Notes: generated from the letters alone by a model not told the origin. Shown: positions 1 to 6,561, numbered from the stretch's first letter. The stretch: 8,102 bases of DNA from Phenylobacterium sp. (GCA_025350885.1 JANXXA010000339.1:1-8102); one strand, 5' to 3'. Program-made: numbers and translations.

Positions 1-1498
1 GGATCCACAGGTCCGACGAATAGGCGCGGTAGTGGGCGTGAGGGAAGGCCGAATAGAGTAGCGCATCATGCGGGAACGCCACATAGGCGACCTCCCGGTG
101 CCGGCCTTCGTTGGCCGGAATGGTGATGCTGGTGTCGATCACCACGACGTTGTGCATGATCAGTTCCGGCGGCTTGTCGTAGAAATAGAGCGCGATCTGC
201 GACTTATCGACGGCCTCCTTGCCGAACGGCGTGTAGTGCGCCTGGAAGCCGATCGCCCCGCCCGCCGGCAAGTAGACGCCCGCATTGGTCGGCTCGATGC
301 TGGACTCCGCGCCCACCGCATAGCCGGCACCGAGCGAGGCCGCCCATTTGGTCTCCGAGGACTTACCGTTGGCCGGCATCTCAGCCATCCAACCGGTCAG
401 CAGGTGGTGCACGCCCTGCCGCGAGCCCGGCTTTACGGTGGAGGCGCGGACCCACTTGCCCTCGGTCAACGGGTTCATCATCGCCGGGCGCTGGTAGTCG
501 ACGACCCCTGACGCGGGGATGGTGTAGGCCGGGACACTGATCAACAGGTCCGGCTTGCCCAGCGGCCACTCCTGAGCCACGCGATGCACCGCGGCCAGGG
601 GATCGGCGCCGTCGCCGCGCTGCGCCCCGTCCTCGATCCAGTGGACCAGGGTCTTGGTCTGCGCGGGCGTCAGCCGCTTGTCGTCAGAGAATTTTCCGAC
701 GTGCGGATCGGCGTGATAGGGCGGCATCCGGTCGGTGCGGATCACTTCGCGGATCATCGGGGCGAACCCCTTGACCATGGCGTAGTTGGTCATGGCGAAC
801 GGGCCGATGCCGCCTTCCTCGTGGCAGGCCACGCACTTGGCGTCGAGGATCGGGGCAATGTCCTTGGCGTAGGAGATCTTCGCGACGCCGCGCTCGGGAA
901 ACGCGATCACCGCGCCCTTGCTGGGCGCGGCGTCAGCGACCTGCTGGGGACGCCCGGCGGTGAGCGCGTCCAGCGCCTTGCCGGCACCCGCGCCGGCCAG
1001 CGCCCCATGGTAGGCCACCGCCCAGGTCTTGGGATCGACCACGAACACTTCCGCCGAGCGGGTGACGCCGAGCGCCCCGCCCACCAGCTGGTAGCCGTCC
1101 ATCAGGATCGGGGTGTCGTAGCCTGCTTTCGCGGCCTCGGCCTGGATCGCCTCGCGGGTATCCTTCAGGCTGGAATTCAGCATCAGGAACTCCACGCCCC
1201 TGCCGGCGTAGGCAGCCTTGAGCACCTTCAGGTCGGGGGCCAGGCCGCGCATCACCACATCGCCATTGGCCTGCGTCACGATCACCACCGCCTTGGCGTC
1301 GGCCAGGCGATAGAGCTCGTGGGCCTCCAGGGCCTGGTCGACCAGCATGAAATTGTCGACGGTCATCGGCGCGGTCGCCGTCGCCGCAGCGGGTGAGCCG
1401 GCGGCCAGCGCGTTTCGCGCCGTCGGGTCGCTGGTGCAGCCGTACAGTGCCGCGGCGCCGGCGAGCAGCGCCAGGACCCCGAATTGTCCACGGTTCAT
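1..1498 (-). CDS. Exported redoxin / cytochrome c / copper type II monooxygenase-like protein (C-terminus cut by window edge)
   Basis: An open frame runs from the ATG at 1498 off the left edge with 499 residues visible. The N-terminus has a hydrophobic stretch ending in a lipobox-like ALYGC (Cys21), so the protein is probably an inner- or outer-membrane-anchored periplasmic lipoprotein. Residues about 50-185 look like a redoxin/AhpC-TSA-type thioredoxin fold (VVIVTQANGD, then VEFLMLNSS and VFVVDPKTW), but no cysteine occurs between Cys21 and Cys222, so this domain has no CXXC or peroxidatic cysteine. A single heme c motif CVACH lies at 222-226, with RMPP (Met258) a possible distal ligand. Residues about 320-499 carry HH (364-365), HY (421-422) and HAH (487-489), spaced like the copper ligands of ascorbate-dependent type II monooxygenases. 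This domain order is known from bacterial proteins annotated as redoxin or thiol-disulfide isomerase. The substrate is unknown. Reading frame is certain; the copper domain assignment is inference. Confidence 0.82.
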   Translation of the reverse strand, partial: MNRGQFGVLALLAGAAALYGCTSDPTARNALAAGSPAAATATAPMTVDNFMLVDQALEAHELYRLADAKAVVIVTQANGDVVMRGLAPDLKVLKAAYAGRGVEFLMLNSSLKDTREAIQAEAAKAGYDTPILMDGYQLVGGALGVTRSAEVFVVDPKTWAVAYHGALAGAGAGKALDALTAGRPQQVADAAPSKGAVIAFPERGVAKISYAKDIAPILDAKCVACHEEGGIGPFAMTNYAMVKGFAPMIREVIRTDRMPPYHADPHVGKFSDDKRLTPAQTKTLVHWIEDGAQRGDGADPLAAVHRVAQEWPLGKPDLLISVPAYTIPASGVVDYQRPAMMNPLTEGKWVRASTVKPGSRQGVHHLLTGWMAEMPANGKSSETKWAASLGAGYAVGAESSIEPTNAGVYLPAGGAIGFQAHYTPFGKEAVDKSQIALYFYDKPPELIMHNVVVIDTSITIPANEGRHREVAYVAFPHDALLYSAFPHAHYRAYSSDLWI

Positions 1499-1556
1499 AG
1501 TAATGCTCCCGAATTCGCCCCAGCGGCGCAGCCTTGCGCCAAATGTCCGACGACAA

Positions 1557-1563
1557 GGTTACA
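1557..1563 (-). promoter_or_regulatory. TGTAACC motif, possible ECF-sigma -35 element
   Basis: On the minus strand TGTAACC sits about 60 bases before the ATG at 1498, in the 114-base gap between the transglutaminase-like gene and the redoxin/cytochrome gene. From memory, TGTAACC/GTAACC is the -35 element of some alphaproteobacterial ECF sigma factors, such as Caulobacter SigF, usually followed about 16 bases later by CGAA. Here the base run at that spacing is GGCG, so the -10 match is poor. Weak candidate only. Confidence 0.18.
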
Positions 1564-1612
1564 CCAATATTGCCGCCGCCTCATGCCGTTGCGACGGGAG
1601 GCGCCTGAAGCT

Positions 1613-2422
1613 TCAGCCTTCGGGCAGTTCCTCCGTGATCACCTTGAATCCCGCCAGATAGTTCGGCCCGAAGCTGGTGGTGATGGCGGTGTCGGTCGCG
1701 TCGCGGCCGCGCGCCATCAGGATGCGGCCGATTCGCGGCCGGTTGTGCCGCGCGTCGAGGGTGTGCCAGGCGCCGCCCAGATAGGCCTCGAACCAGCCGC
1801 TGAAATCCATCACCCCTTCGATTGGAATGCCGATGTCGCCCATGTAGCCGGTGCAGTAGCGGGCCGGGATGTTCATGCAGCGGCAAAGGGTGATCGCCAG
1901 GTGCGCATAATCGCGGCAGACTCCCGTTCCCTCCTCGTGCGCCTCGAACGCCGTCTTGGTCGGGCGCGCATGCTGATAGCCGAAGGCGACGCGTTGATTG
2001 GCGTAGGCGACGATGGCCTGGGCGCGAGCCCAGCCGGGCGGAATGTCGCCAAACAGAGACCAGGCCAGATCGACCATCCGTTCGGTCTCGCAATAGCGGC
2101 TGCCCAGCAGATAGAGAATCACGTCGTCGGGCAGATCGTCGACCGGGTGCTGGACGGCGTCAGGGGTGATCGGATCCGGCAGCCCCGAATCCCGCACCAC
2201 GAAGTCGGCGCTCATGGTGAACCGCCCGGCCGGGGCCACCAGACGGGTGCAGAGGTTGCCGAACAGGTCACGGTATTGCCGAAACGGGACCGGCGGATCG
2301 GTCTTCAGGAGGTCCGGCGTTTCCATGTCGCCGATCCGCTCATGTCGGACATTCAGCATCAGCATCATGGGCACGGGCGCTGGACAGTCGTAGACGATCT
2401 CGTACCCGGCTCTTATGCGCAT
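1613..2422 (-). CDS. Transglutaminase-like superfamily protein
   Basis: This 269-residue cytoplasmic protein (no signal peptide or membrane segment) has an N-terminal beta-rich region (about 1-80) and a transglutaminase-like core. The core shows the nucleophile region GTGVCRDYAHLAI (Cys169), GIPARY-type spacing realised as NIPARYCTGYMG, and the C-terminal WFEAYLGG...HTLDARHN block (Asp223), followed by PRIGRILMARGRDATD, typical of the COG1305-type proteins common in alphaproteobacteria. In most family members the catalytic His lies two residues before the Trp (HAW); here that stretch reads FSGW (207-210), so the His is absent from that place, while His220 and His226 are nearby. An AGAGGA ribosome site lies 6-7 bases upstream of the ATG. 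Members are thought to be cysteine proteases or amidases; no substrate can be given. It lies directly upstream of the redoxin/cytochrome gene on the same strand, 114 bases away, so co-transcription is possible. Confidence 0.9.
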   Translation of the reverse strand: MRIRAGYEIVYDCPAPVPMMLMLNVRHERIGDMETPDLLKTDPPVPFRQYRDLFGNLCTRLVAPAGRFTMSADFVVRDSGLPDPITPDAVQHPVDDLPDDVILYLLGSRYCETERMVDLAWSLFGDIPPGWARAQAIVAYANQRVAFGYQHARPTKTAFEAHEEGTGVCRDYAHLAITLCRCMNIPARYCTGYMGDIGIPIEGVMDFSGWFEAYLGGAWHTLDARHNRPRIGRILMARGRDATDTAITTSFGPNYLAGFKVITEELPEG

Positions 2423-2492
2423 GGCAGTCCTCTGGAGGGTTTGGCGTCTCTGCGCAACTCACCTGGGCGGCGTGGGTTGCATGGCGCGCGCG

Positions 2493-2506
2493 GCACGCGA
2501 TCGTGC
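2493..2506 (+). promoter_or_regulatory. Perfect 5-4-5 inverted repeat abutting a ribosome binding site
   Basis: GCACG-CGAT-CGTGC forms a perfect 5-base-pair inverted repeat that ends one base before the AGGGAGA ribosome site of the formylglutamate amidohydrolase-family gene. It could be a small leader hairpin or an operator half-site pair in the divergent 2423-2522 region. If translation began at the ATG at 2481 it would be coding instead. In such GC-rich DNA a repeat of this size can arise by chance. Confidence 0.2.
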
Positions 2507-2513
2507 AGGGAGA
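2507..2513 (+). promoter_or_regulatory. Ribosome binding site supporting a TTG start at 2523
   Basis: AGGGAGA lies 9 bases before TTG at 2523. The in-frame ATG codons at 2415 and 2481 have no comparable purine-rich site, and the residues they would add (rich in Arg, Ala and Trp) do not resemble the family's N-terminus. This decides the start used for the downstream gene. Confidence 0.5.
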
Positions 2514-2522
2514 CGACGGACA

Positions 2523-3326
2523 TTGACGGAGCCTGCGAACAAATCGGGGGCGGAGTCCACGCCGCTGCTGGACGCCGACGAAGCGCCGCCGTGGATTGCC
2601 CTCAATCCGGGCGCCGCCTCGCCGTTCCTGTTGCTGGGCGACCACGCCGGGCGGTTGATCCCGCGCGCCCTCGGAACCCTCGGCCTGCCCGCCGCCGAAC
2701 GCCGCCGCCACATCGCCTGGGATATCGGCGTCGCCGGGCTCGGTGAGGCGCTGTCGGACCTGCTGGGCGCGACCTTCATTCGCCAGCGGTTCTCCCGCCT
2801 GGTTATCGACTGCAACCGCGATCCGGCGCGGCCCGACGCCATCCCAGCCGTCAGCGACGGCGTAGAGATTCCCGGCAACCTCGCGCTCACCCCCGGCGAT
2901 CGCGCGGCGCGCATCGCCGGGATCGCCCGGCCCTATCACGCCGCCATCGCCGCCGAGCTGGACGCCCGGGCGGCGCGAGACCTGCCAACTGTGCTGATTT
3001 CCCTGCATTCTTTCACGCCAAGCATGGACGGGCTGGACCGGCCCTGGGCGTTCGGCGTTTTGCATGCCGGCGACTCCGCCTTCTCGCTTGCCGCCCTCAG
3101 CCGCCTGCGCGCCGAGCTTGGCGAGGCGCTGGTCGGCGACAATCAGCCCTATCGCATGGACGAGGTGGACTTCACCGTGCCGGCCCACGCCGGCCCGCGC
3201 GGCCTCGACTATGTGGAGCTGGAAACCCGTCAGGACCTGATCGCCACCGCCGCCGGACAGCGCCAGGCGGCGCGACGACTTGTCCACCTGCTCCCGCGGG
3301 TCCTGGCCGACGTCCCGCATCTCTGA
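2523..3326 (+). CDS. N-formylglutamate amidohydrolase family protein
   Basis: From the TTG at 2523 the protein has 267 residues, a usual size for the FGase family (PF05013). Family blocks in order: LLLGDHAGRLIPR (about 36-48), HIAWDIGVAGLGEAL (63-77), SRLVIDCNRD (91-100), SDGVEIPGN (111-119), RPYHAAI (136-142), LISLHSFTP (158-166) and LDYVELETRQDL (228-239). The family hydrolyses N-formyl-L-glutamate to formate and glutamate, the last step of one histidine degradation route (HutG), using a bound metal. No hut genes are visible here, and many uncharacterised relatives exist whose substrate is a different N-acyl amino acid, so the family is solid but the substrate is not. It is transcribed divergently from the transglutaminase-like gene and followed after 72 bases by the VOC gene. 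The alternative ATG start at 2481 would give 281 residues. Confidence 0.88.
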   Translation: MTEPANKSGAESTPLLDADEAPPWIALNPGAASPFLLLGDHAGRLIPRALGTLGLPAAERRRHIAWDIGVAGLGEALSDLLGATFIRQRFSRLVIDCNRDPARPDAIPAVSDGVEIPGNLALTPGDRAARIAGIARPYHAAIAAELDARAARDLPTVLISLHSFTPSMDGLDRPWAFGVLHAGDSAFSLAALSRLRAELGEALVGDNQPYRMDEVDFTVPAHAGPRGLDYVELETRQDLIATAAGQRQAARRLVHLLPRVLADVPHL

Positions 3327-3398
3327 CCGCATGGTTGCATCGTGCGCCTGATAGCTTAGGCATCTGATCCCAGGCCCCGACATCCGAAGGAACACCCC

Positions 3399-3827
3399 AT
3401 GAGCGACACCGCCACTGCGCCAGCGCCGGCGAAGACCACGGCCCCTTCGGTCCGCTTCGGCTTCATCAAGTTCGTGGTCCGTGATCTCGCCGCCATGCGC
3501 GACTTCTATGAGCGGACCCTGGGCCTGGTGGTCGCCCAGACCATCGATCTGCCCGACCTCACCGAACTGGTCATGCGCCGCCCGGGCGAGGACAGCGGGT
3601 TCAGCCTGATCCTCTACTGGCACAAGGACGGGCGCGAGGTCGCGGTCGGCACGGGCCATGGCCCGCTTGGGCTGTTCGTCCGCGACGTGGACGCCGCCTA
3701 CGCTCACGCGCTCGCGGCCGGAGCGACCGACTACCGCGCGCCGTTCGACACCGGCGACATGCGCGCGGCCCTGGTGATCGACCCGGAGGGCCGCGAACTC
3801 GAGTTCATCTCCATGCTGCGGCGCTGA
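3399..3827 (+). CDS. VOC (glyoxalase/bleomycin-resistance fold) family protein
   Basis: This 142-residue protein begins with a short Ala/Pro/Thr-rich stretch (1-17), then two beta-alpha-beta-beta-beta halves of one VOC domain: FIKFVVRDLAAMRDFYERTLGL (22-43) and LGLFVRDVDAAYAHALAAGA (90-109), closing with IDPEGRELEFISML (127-140). The metal-ligand His normally found at the start of each half is replaced (Lys or Phe in the first half, Leu in the second). Only the final Glu135 matches a usual ligand, so a metal-dependent lyase or dioxygenase role is doubtful and a binding role is possible. A GAAGGAA ribosome site precedes the ATG by 6 bases. It is followed by the superoxide dismutase gene on the same strand after 54 bases, so the two may share a transcript. 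Family is clear; function is unknown. Confidence 0.88.
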   Translation: MSDTATAPAPAKTTAPSVRFGFIKFVVRDLAAMRDFYERTLGLVVAQTIDLPDLTELVMRRPGEDSGFSLILYWHKDGREVAVGTGHGPLGLFVRDVDAAYAHALAAGATDYRAPFDTGDMRAALVIDPEGRELEFISMLRR

Positions 3828-3848
3828 CGCGGAACAGCCAGCGGGCCT

Positions 3849-3867
3849 GCGGGTTTCCTAACCCCGC
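3849..3867 (+). other. Small stem-loop just upstream of the superoxide dismutase ribosome site
   Basis: GCGGGTT pairs with AACCCCGC (one bulged C) around a TCCT loop, ending three bases before the AGGAG ribosome site at 3870-3874. No T-run follows, so it does not look like an intrinsic terminator for the VOC gene. It could influence translation of the dismutase mRNA, or be chance in GC-rich DNA. Confidence 0.2.
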
Positions 3868-3881
3868 CCAGGAGCCCGAAA

Positions 3882-4589
3882 ATGTTCATCCTGCCCAAGC
3901 TGCCCTACGACTACGACGCGCTGGAACCGACGCTGTCGCACGAGACTTTGCACAGCCATCACGACAAGCATCACCGGACCTATGTCGATAAGACCAACAG
4001 CCTGGCCAAGGCCGCGGGTCTCGACGGGCGGCCGTTGGAGGACGTGGTGCGCGAGGCCCAGCGAAGCGGCGACCTCAAGCTGTTTCACAATTCAGCCCAG
4101 GCCTGGAACCACGCTTTCTTCTGGCTCAGCATGACGCCGCACGGCGCCGCGCGCCCGGCCACGCCCCAGTCGCGCGATCTTAAGGCGGCCATCGACCAGG
4201 CATTCGGGAGTGTCGAAGCCTTCGAGGACGCCTTCGTCACCGAAGGGGCCGAACACTTCGGCTCGGGCTGGGTCTGGCTCGCCGTGGCGCCGCAGGGCCT
4301 GAAAGTGCTCTCGACCCACGACGCCGACGACACCCTGATCCGGGACGGCCTGTTCCCGTTGCTGGTCTGCGACCTGTGGGAACACGCCTACTATCTGGAC
4401 TATCAGAGCGACCGGCAGGGCTTCCTGCGCAGGTGGGTCGACAACGTCGCCGACTGGACCTTCGCGGCGCGCCAGTTCGCGGCCAGCCAGGGCGCAGGCG
4501 ACGGCTTTCGTTACCCGACCGCAGGCGCCGACCCCGGCGCGGAGGATCGTGATACGGCGCCCGGCCGGCCGGCGTCGGCGCCTGGTTAG
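3882..4589 (+). CDS. sodB: Superoxide dismutase, Fe-type (Fe/Mn family), with C-terminal tail
   Basis: The protein converts superoxide to hydrogen peroxide and oxygen; no export signal is seen, so it should be cytoplasmic. It starts with the family's [15 protein letters not shown] and carries all four metal ligands: His26 (in [11 protein letters not shown]), His77 (in [10 protein letters not shown]), Asp164 and His168 ([11 protein letters not shown]). Gln73 in NSAQAWNH is the pattern of iron rather than manganese enzymes; cambialistic use cannot be excluded. The fold ends around residue 200 ([11 protein letters not shown]). The remaining 30-35 residues form an Ala/Pro/Gly/Asp-rich tail not expected in the family, whose members are usually about 190-210 residues against 235 here. 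The ribosome site AGGAG lies 7 bases before the ATG. The TAG stop (4587-4589) overlaps the TAA stop of convergent mobA (4586-4588). Confidence 0.95.
   Translation: MFILPKLPYDYDALEPTLSHETLHSHHDKHHRTYVDKTNSLAKAAGLDGRPLEDVVREAQRSGDLKLFHNSAQAWNHAFFWLSMTPHGAARPATPQSRDLKAAIDQAFGSVEAFEDAFVTEGAEHFGSGWVWLAVAPQGLKVLSTHDADDTLIRDGLFPLLVCDLWEHAYYLDYQSDRQGFLRRWVDNVADWTFAARQFAASQGAGDGFRYPTAGADPGAEDRDTAPGRPASAPG
4525..4582 (+). other. Two GC-rich hairpins in the 3' end of sodB
   Basis: GCGCCG-ACCC-CGGCGC (4525-4540) is a perfect 6-base-pair stem. A second structure has GGCGCC at both 4556-4561 and 4577-4582, enclosing a CGGCCGGCCGGCG core. No T-tract follows either one. They lie inside the unusual tail of the dismutase gene next to the convergent stop codons, and could act as a bidirectional 3' structure. 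They could also simply reflect the base composition. Confidence 0.2.
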
Positions 4590-5137
4590 TCGTCCACCGA
4601 CCCCGTCAAGTCGCTCAGCAGGGCCTCGCGTTCCTCGGGCGTGTTGGCGCCACGCAGTCGCACCCGGACGTCCGCGGGACAACTGAGCCGCTGCAGGCCG
4701 GCGCGCTCGGCGAGCCGCGCCAGCGGCCAGCCGGCCAGGGCCTCTGCCGGCAGCTCCGCAATGTCGAATACCATGGGCAGGGGCAGAGCCTCGAAGGCAG
4801 CCCCGGCGCCACCGGCCGCCAGCAGCGGGGCGATGTCCTCGAGCCGGGCGGTCGGCGCATCGACAGCCAGAACCAGGGCGCGATCGCAACCGGCGAGACG
4901 CAGCGCCCGGGCCCCGGCCAGCACGCCACCCACCGGACCGCCGCCAGGCGCGGCGTCGAGCGCCAGCAACAGGCCATAGTCGTTGGATCCGGCGGTGAGG
5001 ATCACCTCACAGGCCGCCGCGCGCGCCAGCGCCGCGACGCGATCAACGGCGCGGCGCCCCGCCCAGAGCAGGGTCGCCTTGTCCGCGCCCATCCGCGCGC
5101 CCGCCCCGCCGGTCAGTATGATCGCCCCGAGCGCCAT
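4586..5137 (-). CDS. mobA: Molybdenum cofactor guanylyltransferase (MobA family)
   Basis: MobA transfers GMP from GTP to Mo-molybdopterin to make the guanine dinucleotide form of the cofactor in the cytoplasm. The signature nucleotide-binding loop [17 protein letters not shown] lies at residues 7-23, followed by [16 protein letters not shown] (64-79), a VDAP block (92-95) at the usual Asp-containing metal site, and the closing GANTPEE. The length of 183 residues is normal. The frame stays open to 5281, but its first residues there are only the translation of a tRNA gene, so the start must lie below 5203. The ATG at 5137 puts the conserved ALGAIIL strand at the N-terminus. The ATG at 5161 would add eight residues, and neither has a strong ribosome site. 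The gene follows tRNA-Leu by 65 bases on the same strand and meets sodB tail to tail. Confidence 0.88.
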   Translation of the reverse strand: MALGAIILTGGAGARMGADKATLLWAGRRAVDRVAALARAAACEVILTAGSNDYGLLLALDAAPGGGPVGGVLAGARALRLAGCDRALVLAVDAPTARLEDIAPLLAAGGAGAAFEALPLPMVFDIAELPAEALAGWPLARLAERAGLQRLSCPADVRVRLRGANTPEEREALLSDLTGSVDD

Positions 5138-5202
5138 GGATCCATCTGCGGCCGTCCCCATGCCGGCGCAAGGGCACGCGTCCCGACGGGCCTTGGATGG
5201 AG

Positions 5203-5287
5203 TGGTGCGGGCGGTCGGATTCGAACCGACACTCCATAAGAAAGCGGATTTTAAGTCCGCTGCGTCTACCAGTTCCGCCACGCCCGC
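5203..5287 (-). tRNA. tRNA-Leu (anticodon UAA), CCA encoded
   Basis: Read on the minus strand from 5287, the acceptor stem GCGGGCG pairs perfectly with CGCCCGC. The anticodon stem GCGGA/TCCGC encloses the loop CTTAAAA, giving anticodon TAA (plus-strand positions 5251-5253), which reads UUA leucine codons. The 13-base variable arm is the long class II type, and the T arm GTCGG-TTCGAAT-CCGAC is canonical. Discriminator A (5206) and an encoded CCA (5203-5205) follow. The D loop contains the GG of AACTGGTAGA. Upstream on the minus strand, GATAAG (just before the gene) is a fair -10-like element, but no well-spaced -35 is evident. TTA is a rare codon in such GC-rich genomes, yet this tRNA is generally retained. 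Confidence 0.97.
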
Positions 5288-5358
5288 GCAGTCGATGGCT
5301 TATCCGAGCGGGCTTTTTCCGTCGATAGGCTGACGTCTGGCCTCGCCTGGAAGTCTCC

Positions 5359-6474
5359 CTACGCCGCCGTCGACAAAGCGAGAGGCGCTGCGCCAAGGCC
5401 GGCCTGGAAATCCTGCAGGATGTCGAGCAGTTCGCCGACGCCGGCCTGCAAGGGCTTGGTCCGGGGAAAACGGAACCGCCAGAAAGAGGTGATATGCGAG
5501 ATCGCGCCGGCGCCCTCGCCCAGCCGCACCAGCATTTCCGGAGACTTCAGCAGAAAGTCGCGGAACGCCGTGGCGTTGCCGTCGCGGGTCAGTTCCTCGA
5601 ACACCGCGTCATAGATCCGCAGGTAGTCGGCGACCGCCTTGGCCTGCCGCTCGATATTTTCATGCAGCCGCACCTTGATCGCCTTGATCAGCGACTCGCT
5701 CTCGAAGTCGCGGGGTCCGACCACCTTGACCTTTGCAAGCTCGACCAGCACCTCGCGCATCCGCGGCCAGAGCGTGTTCAGCACCCATTTGTAGTAGAGA
5801 AAGCCCTTCCAGCTGAAGATGCCCTCACGGTAGCTCTCGCCCTCGAGCCGCAGGGTCAGCCGCAGCGGCTCCAGCCGCTCATCCGGCCGGTCCGACAACA
5901 GCGCCTCGACCAGACGCGAGGTATTGGCGCTGTTCCCGGACTTGCCGGCGTAGGCCAGGTCGATGAGCTTGGCGATTTCCGCGCCGACGAACTGCTGCAT
6001 CATCGCCAGGTCGCCGCCGGAGATCTCGAAATGGGTGGCGCTGACCTCGTATCCGCGGCGTCTCAGATGTTCGCGGACCAGGAACGGATCGAGGGACGGC
6101 AGTTCGTCCAGCGCCTCCAGTACGCCGGCGTCGCGCGTCAGGTCATGGTTTCCGCCCGCCAGCTCCCGCAGACTTTCGCGCCAGCCCTGCTCGCCGACGA
6201 AGATCGACCGGCCGCCCAGCCCCAGATCCGACCGCTCGAACGGCACGATCAGCTTGGTGACCGTGCGCGCGCCTCCCGGCGCCACAACCGCCTCGTTGTG
6301 CCGAAGCCGGTGCTTGAGGATCACCGCGGCGTTCAGCGCCGGCGAATGGAACAGCGGCTGGGCCAGGTGTTCGGGATCGTCGGCATGCTTCACCGCCAGG
6401 GCGGCCAGGTTCAGCACGCGGCTGGTGGACGCCGTCTTCTCGAGTGCGCGCAGGCTGCGGAAGGTGTCGGCCAC
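5359..6474 (-). CDS. Conserved-looking protein of unknown function, 371 residues
   Basis: I do not recognise this protein. It starts at a GTG (6474) with a clear GGGGAG ribosome site 7 bases upstream and ends with TAG at 5359-5361. There is no signal peptide, membrane helix or cysteine-rich motif, so it is probably a soluble cytoplasmic protein. Residues 60-98 look like a mixed beta region (VVAPGGARTVTKLIVPFE, then GGRSIFVGEQGW). The middle has SLDPFLVREHLRRRGYEVSA, and the part from about 150 on is mainly amphipathic helix, including an aromatic stretch SWKGFLYYKWVLNTLWP and a C-terminal RFRFPRTKPL followed by an LLDILQDF helix. Charge and codon pattern are like the neighbouring genes, which argues for a genuine, vertically inherited gene. 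It is followed 71 bases later by tRNA-Leu on the same strand, with no obvious intrinsic terminator between them. Confidence 0.85.
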   Translation of the reverse strand: MADTFRSLRALEKTASTSRVLNLAALAVKHADDPEHLAQPLFHSPALNAAVILKHRLRHNEAVVAPGGARTVTKLIVPFERSDLGLGGRSIFVGEQGWRESLRELAGGNHDLTRDAGVLEALDELPSLDPFLVREHLRRRGYEVSATHFEISGGDLAMMQQFVGAEIAKLIDLAYAGKSGNSANTSRLVEALLSDRPDERLEPLRLTLRLEGESYREGIFSWKGFLYYKWVLNTLWPRMREVLVELAKVKVVGPRDFESESLIKAIKVRLHENIERQAKAVADYLRIYDAVFEELTRDGNATAFRDFLLKSPEMLVRLGEGAGAISHITSFWRFRFPRTKPLQAGVGELLDILQDFQAGLGAAPLALSTAA

Positions 6475-6561
6475 GAGTTCGCTCCCCGAACCCGCGCAGG
6501 GTGACGCTTAATGGCAAAAGGACGATTAATCCGCCCCGTCAGAGTGTCCCGGTGTCGCGGC

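Noticed and set aside
1..6. GGATCC at the very start of the window, as a possible cloning junction
   Set aside because: The same six bases recur inside the window (for example near 2171, 4985 and 5141), and the gene reads through the edge normally, so nothing indicates an artificial junction.
584..1396. Long plus-strand open frame (270 codons) and the one at 68-511
   Set aside because: They lie antisense to the redoxin/cytochrome/monooxygenase gene, whose frame has clear family motifs; the plus-strand translations are Arg/Gly/His-rich shadows with no motif.
1605..1616. Twelve-base perfect palindrome CTGAAGCTTCAG at the end of the transglutaminase-like gene
   Set aside because: It has no loop, does not extend on either side, and no T-run follows, so it is not a convincing terminator or operator.
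1484..2746. Plus-strand open frame of 420 codons
   Set aside because: It crosses the antisense of the transglutaminase-like gene and overlaps the formylglutamate amidohydrolase-family gene in another frame; its composition is typical of a GC-rich shadow.
2340..3707. Minus-strand open frame of 455 codons
   Set aside because: It is antisense to two well-supported plus-strand genes and has no recognisable domain.
5138..5281. N-terminal extension of mobA to 5281
   Set aside because: It translates the tRNA-Leu gene and its flank; the conserved MobA start motif lies at 5137.
5282..5316. GCCCGC ... GCGGGC followed by TTTTT on the plus strand, resembling a terminator
   Set aside because: The left arm is simply the tRNA acceptor stem, the loop is over 20 bases, and no plus-strand gene ends there.
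5494..6504. Plus-strand open frame of 336 codons opposite the unknown 371-residue gene
   Set aside because: The minus-strand frame has a strong ribosome site and a more protein-like composition; the plus frame is rich in Arg, Gln, Gly and His as expected of an antisense shadow. Because the minus-strand protein is itself unassigned, this call is less certain than the others.
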